This document shows positions 1 to 5,371 of a stretch of DNA of 5,449 nucleotides, piece by piece. Source of the stretch: an uncultured Methanobrevibacter sp. Its GTDB lineage: Archaea; Methanobacteriota; Methanobacteria; Methanobacteriales; Methanobacteriaceae. Both the position numbers and the translations under genes were made by a program. Position 1 is the stretch's first letter; each line of letters starts with the position of its first letter. The notes below the pieces were generated by a model. It saw only the letters and a program-made list of their open reading frames with translations, was not told the origin of the DNA and did no database searches. The stretch covers positions 1-5,449 of the forward strand of contig CADBMS010000189.1 of NCBI GenBank assembly GCA_902795935.1. The letters run 5' to 3'.

Positions 1-148
1 ACTCAAATTATATAAATTTAACGATAAACAGACTCTTTAAATAAAAATAAAAAAATTAACAAATGTATTTTAAAAAAGAAAAAACAAATAATCCAATAAC
101 CAATAAAAACAAGCCCAAATTACAGAGTTAAACAACAACAAAAATCAA

Positions 149-542
149 TCACCTAAAAATATTATGATTAACAGTTAAATAATCAGAAAAGTCATAGATT
201 ACTCCACCATCATATGTTGCTTGGTTGTTTTGCAGTAGGGATTGTGTTATGGTTATGTTTGAGTGCCTTGCACTGATTGCTCCACCAACATTCAAAGTAC
301 TAGAACCTATTTTTTCTTCTTGCCCTTATCCTTGTTAATGTTATCTTTTCTAAGGTTAAATGACCATTATCTGTAACTTTGAATATTCTTGTAGCGTTAT
401 TTCCAGATATTGCATAGTAATTACCTATAATGACCAATTATTTGTTCATTTCCATTCCATGTTGGCATGCAGTGTCTGTGCTTGAGCCATAGGTGTAGTC
501 GTGGAGTAATGTTATGGTATCTTGTTTCGTTATGTTATTATT
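149..542 (-). pseudogene. Adhesin-like protein remnant (beta-helix repeat protein), degraded
   Basis: No open frame spans this stretch, but minus-strand translation gives continuous adhesin-like sequence in two frames. From 542 downward it reads NNITKQDTITLLHDYTYGSS, later QHGMEMNK, then a TAA stop (438-440), then VIIGNYYAISGNNATRIFKV and NGHLTLEKITLT in the same frame. Near 310-335 the reading must shift by one base. The second frame continues GSSTLNVGGAIS, NITITQSLLQNN, ATYDGGVIYDFSDYLTV and ends at TGA (149-151). The pattern of GGAI/GGVIY turns and NITI repeats is that of Chlamydia-Pmp-like, right-handed beta-helix surface proteins (adhesin-like proteins) of gut Methanobacteriales. No start codon, signal peptide, cell-wall anchor or C-terminal repeats remain. 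The stop plus frameshift argue for a dead fragment of a much larger gene. The T-rich minus-strand sequence beyond it (1-148) has no recognisable coding content. The family call is confident; the exact ends are not. Confidence 0.72.
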
Positions 543-722
543 AAACAGAAATAAATTTCGTATTTTAGATACTATATTTTTTAAATATATTCTATTTGTT
601 ATAGAAAAAAATATTAGTTAAAAAGAACTCATATATTATCATAGTGGTAATGTTAGACAGTTGTATGATTAGTGTTGTATTGGGTTGCAACTTCTTTTAT
701 TTCTTTCTTTTTTTATTGCCTA

Positions 723-836
723 CTAGAAAAAGGAGAAAATTTTGTCTTTTAATGCCACTTTAATATGGGGATTCATCTTTTTGAAGGATGAAATACATTT
801 ACCACATGGCCTGGTTTTTGTATTTTTATTCTTCAT
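723..836 (-). CDS. Doubtful small ORF, 37 aa, with a CxxC motif
   Basis: A minus-strand ATG at 834-836 opens a 37-codon frame ending in TAG at 723-725. The product is basic and contains PCGKC followed by a Lys-rich segment, ending KDKIFSFF. An in-frame TAA four codons upstream makes this ATG the first possible start. A TATA-like core inside the palindrome at 850-867 lies about 22 bases upstream of the ATG. That spacing would suit a leaderless archaeal transcript. There is no good Shine-Dalgarno sequence. I do not recognise the protein. It could be a real zinc-binding microprotein, the tail of a decayed gene, or chance. The single CxxC pair would need a partner or a dimer to bind metal. Confidence 0.2.
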   Translation of the reverse strand: MKNKNTKTRPCGKCISSFKKMNPHIKVALKDKIFSFF

Positions 837-849
837 TGTTCCCCATTAG

Positions 850-867
850 AACATATTATAATATGTT
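850..867. repeat. Perfect 18-bp palindrome AACATATTATAATATGTT
   Basis: Both 9-base halves are exact reverse complements with no spacer, and the flanking bases no longer match. The core is TATA-like on both strands. It sits 14 bases upstream of the start of the small minus-strand ORF and about 300 bases upstream of the Hmd-related gene. It could be an operator, a bidirectional TATA element, or a chance product of the extreme AT content, although 18 matched bases including a C/G pair are uncommon by chance. Confidence 0.5.
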
Positions 868-991
868 TAATTAATCCGATTTTTTAATGTTTGATATTTT
901 ATTTTTTGTTAAATTTGTGATAAAAAGTTTATATTTTAAAAAAAATACCCATACATATTTTTTCTGTAAAAAACTATTAATATATATTAGA

Positions 992-1008
992 CGAAAAAAG
1001 TTTATATT
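992..1008 (+). promoter_or_regulatory. Candidate archaeal promoter (BRE + TATA) for the Hmd-related gene
   Basis: The purine-rich CGAAAAAAG (992-1000) directly precedes TTTATATT (1001-1008), the arrangement of a methanogen BRE and TATA box. Initiation would be expected about 25 bases on, near 1030, giving a leader of roughly 145 bases. This is the better of the two candidates because of its BRE. The long leader is a point against it. Confidence 0.5.
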
Positions 1009-1010
1009 AT

Positions 1011-1131
1011 ATTAGTATCTCCTACAATCCATTAGTTCTATAACTAATACGAACATATATATATATGAAAATAATATTTTAGGTTATTGCCAATTGAATA
1101 TTCTTAAGTCAACATACTAATGTCAACTAAT
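1011..1131. promoter_or_regulatory. Cluster of five ATTAGT/ACTAAT motifs, two forming an 18-bp inverted repeat
   Basis: ATTAGT occurs at 1011-1016 and 1031-1036. Its reverse complement ACTAAT occurs at 1043-1048, 1116-1121 and 1126-1131. The second and third form the perfect inverted repeat ATTAGTT-CTAT-AACTAAT (1031-1048). GTCAAC is also repeated directly at 1108-1113 and 1122-1127. All lie between the candidate TATA elements and the Hmd-related start codon, so they could be operator half-sites for a dimeric regulator. If transcription begins near 1030, the inverted repeat would instead be a 7-bp hairpin at the very 5' end of the mRNA. The motif is AT-rich, so some copies may be chance. Confidence 0.45.
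1054..1066 (+). promoter_or_regulatory. Alternative TATA element for the Hmd-related gene
   Basis: An alternating CATATATATATATATG block could serve as a TATA box, with a start near 1085-1090 and a leader of about 85-90 bases. It lacks a clear BRE. The inverted repeat at 1031-1048 would then lie just upstream of the TATA box, an activator-like position. Confidence 0.3.
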
Positions 1132-1174
1132 AGCAGGACCTAGAGTGATATGCAATAAATATGAGGATTAAAAT

Positions 1175-2221
1175 ATGAAAATTTCAGTTTATGGAGCAGG
1201 AAATCAAGAAGTCTATCTAGATCGACTTAATCTTCCTGAAACATTTGGTGGAAGTGCACCATATGGAGGAAGTAGATTAGCAATTGAATATGCACAAGCA
1301 GGTCATGATGTAATCTTAGCAGAGCCCGATAGATCCATGTTGACAGAAGAACATTGGAATATTGTGGAAGATGCGGGGGTTAAAGTTACAAGTGATGATG
1401 CAAAAGCAGCGAAACATGCAGAAATAGCAGTTTTGTTCACGCCATTTGGACAAAAAACATTTGATATTGCTAGAAATATAATAGAACACATACCTGAAAA
1501 TGGCATAATTGCAACCACATGTACACAACCATCATTATTACTATATGTTGTTTTAAGTGGAGAGTTGAAACTAAAACGACCAGATATTGGTATATCTTCA
1601 TTACATCCAGCAGCAGTGCCTGGTACACCTCAACATGAGCATTATGTTATTAGTGGTGAAACAACTGAAGGAGTAATATCAGTAACTGACAATCAAATGA
1701 AAAAACTCATAGACCTAGCAGAAAGTTGTGGTAAAAAACCTCATATTGTAGCAGGAGATGTTACTTCTGCAGTATCAGATATGGGTTCTTTAATAACTGC
1801 TACAACTGCAGCCGCCATATTTGAATTTTATACCATAACAAGAGATGTTATTAAAGCAACACCTGCATTAATAGACACACAAGCATTAATATCGCTTCAA
1901 ACTATATCTTCATTGATAGAAACATCTGGAGTGGCAGGAATGTTTAAAGCATTACCTAGTGATGTTTTATTCAAAAGTACACAATCAATGAAGCTAGATG
2001 AAAATCAAAAAATGATTAATGCAACAAGAGATATATTATCTGGAATGGAAGAATATAAAAAAACTAAAGGTTCTGAGTTATTTGATTTAATTGACAATAC
2101 TGAAATTAATCCAATGACATTAGTTGCACCACAAGAATTAGTTCAAGAATTAAGAACACTAATGGGGCCAAATGCAGCTAAAGGAGCAATAACTAGATGT
2201 ACTAGAAGAATGTTTGAATAA
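1175..2221 (+). CDS. Hmd-related protein (H2-forming methylene-H4MPT dehydrogenase paralogue)
   Basis: This 348-residue cytosolic protein belongs to the methanogen family related to Hmd, the [Fe]-hydrogenase that reduces methenyl-tetrahydromethanopterin with H2. The N-terminal Rossmann fold starts KISVYGAGNQ (glycines 7 and 9). Cys116 in TTCTQPS aligns with the iron-ligating cysteine of Hmd (HACTIPT, Cys176). His144 in SSLHPAAVPG aligns with the conserved His of TSYHPGAVP. SDMGSLITAT (201-210) matches the CDMCSALTA segment that begins the helical C-terminal domain. Hmd's catalytically important His14 is Tyr here, so true hydrogenase activity is doubtful. The sequence closely resembles M. jannaschii MJ1338, which has been reported to associate with prolyl-tRNA synthetase; its function is unsettled. 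GAGGAT at 1163-1168 is a suitably spaced ribosome-binding site for this ATG. The gene has its own upstream promoter region and a terminator-like hairpin after it, so it is probably monocistronic. The family call is strong; the reaction is unknown. Confidence 0.9.
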   Translation: MKISVYGAGNQEVYLDRLNLPETFGGSAPYGGSRLAIEYAQAGHDVILAEPDRSMLTEEHWNIVEDAGVKVTSDDAKAAKHAEIAVLFTPFGQKTFDIARNIIEHIPENGIIATTCTQPSLLLYVVLSGELKLKRPDIGISSLHPAAVPGTPQHEHYVISGETTEGVISVTDNQMKKLIDLAESCGKKPHIVAGDVTSAVSDMGSLITATTAAAIFEFYTITRDVIKATPALIDTQALISLQTISSLIETSGVAGMFKALPSDVLFKSTQSMKLDENQKMINATRDILSGMEEYKKTKGSELFDLIDNTEINPMTLVAPQELVQELRTLMGPNAAKGAITRCTRRMFE

Positions 2222-2231
2222 AAAAATAAAT

Positions 2232-2263
2232 TAGGCTTTGTAGAAACCTATTATTATATTTTT
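2232..2263 (+). terminator. Probable terminator after the Hmd-related gene
   Basis: TAGG (2232-2235) pairs with CCTA (2247-2250). After a one-base bulge, TTT pairs with AAA, closing a GTAG loop. A T-rich run ending in TTTTT (2259-2263) follows. Archaeal termination depends mostly on the T tract, so the weak stem is not disqualifying. The tract overlaps the TATA element of the next gene. Confidence 0.45.
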
Positions 2264-2269
2264 ATATAA
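2261..2269 (+). promoter_or_regulatory. Candidate TATA box of the SDR gene
   Basis: TTTATATAA fits the archaeal TATA consensus and would place initiation near 2290, about 43 bases before the SDR start codon. No purine-rich BRE is visible upstream. If real, the SDR is transcribed separately from the Hmd-related gene. Confidence 0.45.
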
Positions 2270-2272
2270 TTA

Positions 2273-2284
2273 ATAACGAGTTAT
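2273..2284. promoter_or_regulatory. Small palindrome ATAAC-GA-GTTAT between TATA box and predicted start site
   Basis: Two perfect 5-base arms flank GA. The site lies immediately downstream of the SDR TATA element, where a bound repressor would block RNA polymerase. It is short, so chance is quite possible. Confidence 0.3.
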
Positions 2285-2332
2285 CATAATAATGAACTCA
2301 ACCATGTTAAATTAATTTTTAGGGGAAAAAAT

Positions 2333-3073
2333 ATGAGTAAAAATGCAATAATAACAGGCGGATCAAGAGGATTAGGTGCAGCAATGACTAAAACATTAGG
2401 AAAATTAGGTTATAATGTTGCTATTAATTATAGAAGTGATTCCTCAAAAGTAATAACAGAAAAAATTGTTAAAGAATTGAAAGATGAATATGGTGTTGAA
2501 GCAATAGCAGTACAAGCAGATGTTAGTAAATTTGAAGATTGTAAAAAATTAGTAGATGCTACAATAGAAGCATTTGGAGAAAATATAGATGCATTAGTAA
2601 ATAATGCAGGAATAACAAATAATTGTAATTTTATTGATTTACAACCAGAAGACTATGAAAATGTAATTAACACAAACTTAGTTAGTATGATGCATATGTG
2701 TCACTTAGCATTACCATACATGGTAGATCGTGATACATCAATAGTTTGTACATCATCCATAGGTGGAATGACTGGAGTAATAAATCAAGCAGATTATTGT
2801 GCAGCAAAATCGGGAGTAATTGGATTAATGCGTGCATTAGCATTAGAATTTTCATCTAGAAAAGTTCGTGTAAATGCAATTGCACCAGGTATGATAATGA
2901 CTGATATGTTACGTGGAGTAAACCAGGATGAATTAAATGCACTTGCAGCAACAATACCATTAGGACATATAGGTGATGTATCTGATATAGCTGGTGCATT
3001 AGAATATATCTTAGAAGCGCCTTATTTAACTGGTCAAGTAATATCCCCTAATGGAGGATTTGTACTACAATAA
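2333..3073 (+). CDS. Short-chain dehydrogenase/reductase, FabG-like
   Basis: This 246-residue, single-domain classical SDR is a cytosolic NAD(P)(H)-dependent oxidoreductase, at the usual length for FabG-type 3-oxoacyl-reductases. It shows TGGSRGLG (8-15) for the dinucleotide phosphates, NNAG (90-93), Asn115 in the NTNL helix, Ser142 in TSSIGG, and the Tyr155-Lys159 pair of YCAAK. The full Asn-Ser-Tyr-Lys tetrad is therefore present. APGMIMTDM (184-192) and the C-terminal GQVISPNGG complete the family pattern. Arg12 and Arg34 (NYRSD) suggest NADP(H) preference. Archaea lack a standard bacterial fatty-acid synthase, so the substrate is unlikely to be the classical acyl-ACP and cannot be read from the sequence. 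AGGGG at 2321-2325 is a modest ribosome-binding site seven bases from the ATG. The gene has its own TATA-like element, follows the Hmd-related gene by 111 bases, and converges with the TrmB-like gene 11 bases downstream. Family certain, role unknown. Confidence 0.9.
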   Translation: MSKNAIITGGSRGLGAAMTKTLGKLGYNVAINYRSDSSKVITEKIVKELKDEYGVEAIAVQADVSKFEDCKKLVDATIEAFGENIDALVNNAGITNNCNFIDLQPEDYENVINTNLVSMMHMCHLALPYMVDRDTSIVCTSSIGGMTGVINQADYCAAKSGVIGLMRALALEFSSRKVRVNAIAPGMIMTDMLRGVNQDELNALAATIPLGHIGDVSDIAGALEYILEAPYLTGQVISPNGGFVLQ

Positions 3074-3083
3074 AAGTTTTAAG

Positions 3084-3119
3084 TTTATTTTAAAATTTTT
3101 ATTTTTTCAGTTTTTCTTT
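3084..3119 (+). terminator. T-tract terminator of the SDR gene, inside the convergent gene's 3' end
   Basis: Only 11 bases separate the two convergent stop codons. The plus strand then runs into successive T tracts (3096-3100, 3102-3107, 3111-3115) with no strong hairpin, a typical archaeal T-rich termination signal. The same bases encode the Lys-rich C-terminus of the TrmB-like protein, so the SDR transcript probably ends antisense to it. Confidence 0.45.
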
Positions 3120-3891
3120 CTTTAGCTTTGAATTGTTTTTCGAATCGTTCATCATAATTTTCAGTGACTTCTTCATATAGGTTCCAAACTCCCATTAAAC
3201 TGTCAATTATTGGTGTTTTAAGTTCAAAGTCTTGTTTTGCGTATATGTGGAACATTTCTTTTTTGTCTTTAATTATTAGTTTAACAAATGGCAGATTCGT
3301 TTCTTGTATTTTTAGGTTTTTTATTTTTGCTGATTGTAATTCTTGGATTATGTTTATTTTCTCCTTGTTGGTATAGATTTCTTTATTTGCAAGTATTTTT
3401 ATTTTTACATGTTGTTTTGTTTTTTTAAATGTTTTTATTAATAATTCTAATTCATTTTCTGTTAAAAATCCTATTCTCATATTTATTTTTGTTTTAGCAC
3501 TTTTTATCAGTTCTATTTCTTTGTTTGTTATTTTTTCTTCAGTTGGTATTAACCATACTGGGGCTTGTATTTGTGATATTTTTTTTTCATGTATTTCAAT
3601 TAGTTTTTCTTCAGTTTTGCTTAGAGTTTTTATTAATTCTTGTTTGTGTTGTGTGAATGCTATTTTTGGTGGTATTACAGTGTATTTTAGTGGTTTTTCT
3701 TGTTTTATTTCTATGAAATTTTTTTTATTTAGGGTTTTTAGTGTGTCATATATTTTTGCTCTTGGTATTTGTGATTTTTTTGATATTTCTATTGCTGTTC
3801 CGGTTATTATCGAATTTAGTGTTAAGTATGCTTTTGCTTCATATGTAGTTAGGTCTAATTTTTTTAGTGTGTTTATTAGTTCTTGATTCAT
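3085..3891 (-). CDS. TrmB-family transcriptional regulator
   Basis: This 268-residue cytosolic DNA-binding protein begins with a TrmB-type winged helix at about residues 7-75. LDLTTYEAKAYLTL is the characteristic first helix, TAIEISKKSQIPRAKIYDTL holds the helix-turn-helix (recognition helix about 43-57), and FIEIKQEKPLKYTVIPP forms the wing. A predicted coiled coil (about 80-107) likely dimerises it. The C-terminal part (about 110-240) resembles the effector domain of short TrmB proteins and lacks the longer sugar-binding domain of Pyrococcus TrmB. The protein is very Lys-rich and has no cysteine at all, so it cannot sense redox state through its own thiols or an Fe-S cluster. It has no Shine-Dalgarno sequence; its TATA box lies about 25-30 bases before the ATG, which suggests a leaderless mRNA. 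It is divergent from hcp and shares an inverted repeat with it, so it probably regulates hcp and itself. The ligand is unknown. Its coding strand is even more A-rich than its neighbours. Confidence 0.87.
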   Translation of the reverse strand: MNQELINTLKKLDLTTYEAKAYLTLNSIITGTAIEISKKSQIPRAKIYDTLKTLNKKNFIEIKQEKPLKYTVIPPKIAFTQHKQELIKTLSKTEEKLIEIHEKKISQIQAPVWLIPTEEKITNKEIELIKSAKTKINMRIGFLTENELELLIKTFKKTKQHVKIKILANKEIYTNKEKINIIQELQSAKIKNLKIQETNLPFVKLIIKDKKEMFHIYAKQDFELKTPIIDSLMGVWNLYEEVTENYDERFEKQFKAKERKTEKIKILK

Positions 3892-3913
3892 AATTTGTGT
3901 GTGTTTGTTTTAT

Positions 3914-3923
3914 CTAATATATT
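3914..3923 (-). promoter_or_regulatory. TATA box of the TrmB-like gene (leaderless)
   Basis: On the minus strand AATATATTAG follows GTAACAAAA, which occupies the BRE position. Initiation about 25 bases downstream falls at roughly 3893, almost on the start codon (3889-3891). The absence of a ribosome-binding site fits leaderless translation. Confidence 0.55.
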
Positions 3924-3955
3924 TTGTTACATTTTACCCTAAAAAAGTAACAAAA
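3922..3955. promoter_or_regulatory. Inverted-repeat operator between the TrmB-like gene and hcp
   Basis: TTTTGTTAC (3922-3930) and GTAACAAAA (3947-3955) are perfect 9-base arms around a 16-base spacer. Each arm occupies the BRE position next to one of the two divergent TATA boxes. A protein bound to both arms could therefore compete with TBP/TFB on both genes at once. The neighbouring TrmB-family protein is the obvious candidate binder. That assignment is inference; the repeat itself is plain in the sequence. Confidence 0.65.
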
Positions 3956-3956
3956 A

Positions 3957-3967
3957 CTTTAAATTTA
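3957..3967 (+). promoter_or_regulatory. TATA box of hcp
   Basis: TTTAAATTT (3958-3966) lies directly after the A-rich right arm of the inverted repeat, which serves as BRE. Initiation is expected near 3985-3990, giving a leader of about 55 bases before the hcp ATG. One ACTAAT copy (3968-3973) abuts it downstream. Confidence 0.5.
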
Positions 3968-4043
3968 ACTAATAAGAAGAATATGAGTAAGACCAAAACA
4001 AAAGGAATAGGTCACAAAAAATAAAAATCATAGGTGAAAGGAA

Positions 4044-5327
4044 ATGTTTTGTTATCAATGCTCCCAAACTATAAAAGGAACTGGATGTACTAAAAAAGGA
4101 GTATGTGGAAAAGAAGATACCGTTGCAAGACTACAAGATAATTTACTCTTTGCAATTAAAGGAATATCCGCATACAACTATCATGCAAAAGAATTAGGTA
4201 AAACTGATGCAGAAATTGATGAGTTCTTAACAAAAGGATTATACTCAACCTTAACTAATGTAAACTTCGACATAAATGATCTTATATCATTAGGGCTAAA
4301 ATCAGGAGAAATAAATTTAAAAGTTATGAAAATACTTAAAGAAGCACATATCGAAAAATTTGGAGAACCAACACCTGTAGAAGTAAAAGTTGGTGCACAA
4401 GAAGGACCTGGAATACTAGTAACTGGACATGATTTAAAAGCATTAGAAGAACTCCTAAAACAATGCGAAGGAACTGGTATAAAAGTATACACACACAGTG
4501 AAATGATATCTGCACATGGATACCCAGAATTAAACAAATATGAATGTTTGGCAGGACAATTAGGCAGAGCATGGCTTGATCAGAAAAAAATATTCAGCAA
4601 ATATAATGTTGCCATATTAGGAACAAGTAACTGCGTTCTTATACCTAAAGATGAATATGCAGATAGATTATTTACAATGGATATAGTTAAAGTACCAAAT
4701 GGAAAAGTAATTGAAGATTACGACTTTTCACCATTAATTGCAAAAGCAAAAGAACTTGAATCACTAGAAGCAGAAGAATTAACTACAATAACTACTGGTT
4801 TTGGTTTAAGTACAATATTATCCCTTGCCCCTAAAATTAAAGAATTAGTGGAAGCAGGTAAGATTAAAAGATTCTTTTTAGTTGGCGGATGTGATACAAT
4901 CCATCCAAAAATGAATTATTACAGAGAATTTGTTGAAAAATTACCAAAAGACACAGTTATTCTAACATTAGCTTGTGGTAAATTCAGATTCAATGATTTA
5001 GATCTTGGAGATATTGAAGGAATACCAAGATTATTAGATTTAGGTCAATGTAATGATGCAATCGTTGCTATTGATTTAGCAGTAGCATTATGTGGATTAT
5101 TTGAATGTGAATTGAATGAATTACCATTAACAATAATTTTAAGTTGGATGGAACAAAAAGCAGCTGCAATCCTCTGGACTCTCTTACATTTAGGTAAAAC
5201 AGATATGTTAATGGGGCCAATACTTCCAGCATGGGTAAACGATGATATCTTAAACGTCCTAGTGGATAAATTCAATTTAGGATTAATAAGCACCCCTGAA
5301 GAAGATATTAAAAAAATAATGGGATAA
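4044..5327 (+). CDS. hcp: Hybrid-cluster protein (hydroxylamine reductase), short class III form
   Basis: This 427-residue cytosolic Fe-S protein is an Hcp (prismane) enzyme. Family members reduce hydroxylamine in vitro and are considered NO reductases or nitrosative-stress enzymes. The N-terminal Cys3-Cys6-Cys15-Cys21 (CX2CX8CX5C) binds a cubane cluster, with the spacing of classes I and III. All hybrid-cluster ligands are visible: His129 (TGHD), Glu153 (HSEM), Cys197 (TSNC), Cys283 (VGGCD), Cys311 (LACGK), Cys336 (LGQCND) and Glu370 (MEQKA), with Lys372 beside the last. Spacing between most ligands matches Desulfovibrio Hcp, but the first ligand comes about 115 residues earlier (129 against 244). 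That is the second-helical-bundle deletion typical of class III, and it explains the length against about 550. AGGTGA (4032-4037) is a strong ribosome-binding site six bases from the ATG. No hcr reductase gene is adjacent, so the electron donor is unknown. The gene is probably controlled by the divergent TrmB-like regulator and ends in its own terminator. Confidence 0.95.
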   Translation: MFCYQCSQTIKGTGCTKKGVCGKEDTVARLQDNLLFAIKGISAYNYHAKELGKTDAEIDEFLTKGLYSTLTNVNFDINDLISLGLKSGEINLKVMKILKEAHIEKFGEPTPVEVKVGAQEGPGILVTGHDLKALEELLKQCEGTGIKVYTHSEMISAHGYPELNKYECLAGQLGRAWLDQKKIFSKYNVAILGTSNCVLIPKDEYADRLFTMDIVKVPNGKVIEDYDFSPLIAKAKELESLEAEELTTITTGFGLSTILSLAPKIKELVEAGKIKRFFLVGGCDTIHPKMNYYREFVEKLPKDTVILTLACGKFRFNDLDLGDIEGIPRLLDLGQCNDAIVAIDLAVALCGLFECELNELPLTIILSWMEQKAAAILWTLLHLGKTDMLMGPILPAWVNDDILNVLVDKFNLGLISTPEEDIKKIMG

Positions 5328-5340
5328 AATAGTAGGCTCT

Positions 5341-5371
5341 TTCAAAAACTTGAGTTATTTGTTTTTTTTTT
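5341..5371 (+). terminator. Terminator of hcp
   Basis: A weak stem (TCAA 5342-5345 with TTGA 5350-5353, loop AAAC) is followed by T10 (5362-5371) and further T-rich sequence. The long T tract is the main evidence and suits archaeal intrinsic termination. Nothing coding is visible from here to the window end. Confidence 0.55.

Larger units (their letters stand above)
543..1174. other. Long AT-rich stretch, no recognisable gene
   Basis: About 630 bases lie between the adhesin remnant and the Hmd-related gene. Both strands are interrupted by frequent stops. The only items worth naming are a doubtful 37-codon minus-strand ORF (723-836), a perfect 18-bp palindrome (850-867), and the promoter region of the downstream gene (about 992-1131). 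I see no tRNA-like cloverleaf, rRNA segment, CRISPR repeat or transposase remnant. A short plus-strand frame around 657-777 encodes a hydrophobic, Phe-rich peptide, but it has no ribosome-binding site and looks accidental. The stretch may be decayed coding sequence continuous with the adhesin fragment, which would explain its length in an otherwise compact genome. Confidence 0.6.

Noticed and set aside
1..148. A/T-rich sequence considered as a replication origin or a CRISPR leader
   Set aside because: There are no repeated origin-box motifs, no CRISPR repeats and no associated genes; it is plain low-complexity AT-rich DNA.
657..777. A short hydrophobic plus-strand frame starting at ATG 657
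   Set aside because: No ribosome-binding site or promoter is visible, and Phe-rich peptides are expected from T-rich DNA.
1161..1178. A five-codon frame whose TGA overlaps the start codon of the Hmd-related gene
   Set aside because: It overlaps the ribosome-binding site and has no signal of its own; most likely chance.
3521..3886. A 121-codon plus-strand open frame rich in Phe, Ser, Ile and Cys that could be mistaken for a membrane protein
   Set aside because: It is antisense to the TrmB-like gene, whose winged-helix sequence is convincing; the composition is simply the complement of an A- and Lys-rich gene.
3983..4024. A 13-codon ORF in the hcp leader (ATG near the predicted transcription start)
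   Set aside because: It is very short, has no ribosome-binding site, and has an ordinary Lys/Thr composition expected from A-rich leader DNA. Only start-site mapping could revive it.
4181..4572. Minus-strand open frames of 78 and 118 codons inside hcp
   Set aside because: They lie antisense to Hcp, whose conserved ligands are all in the plus-strand frame; these are shadows.
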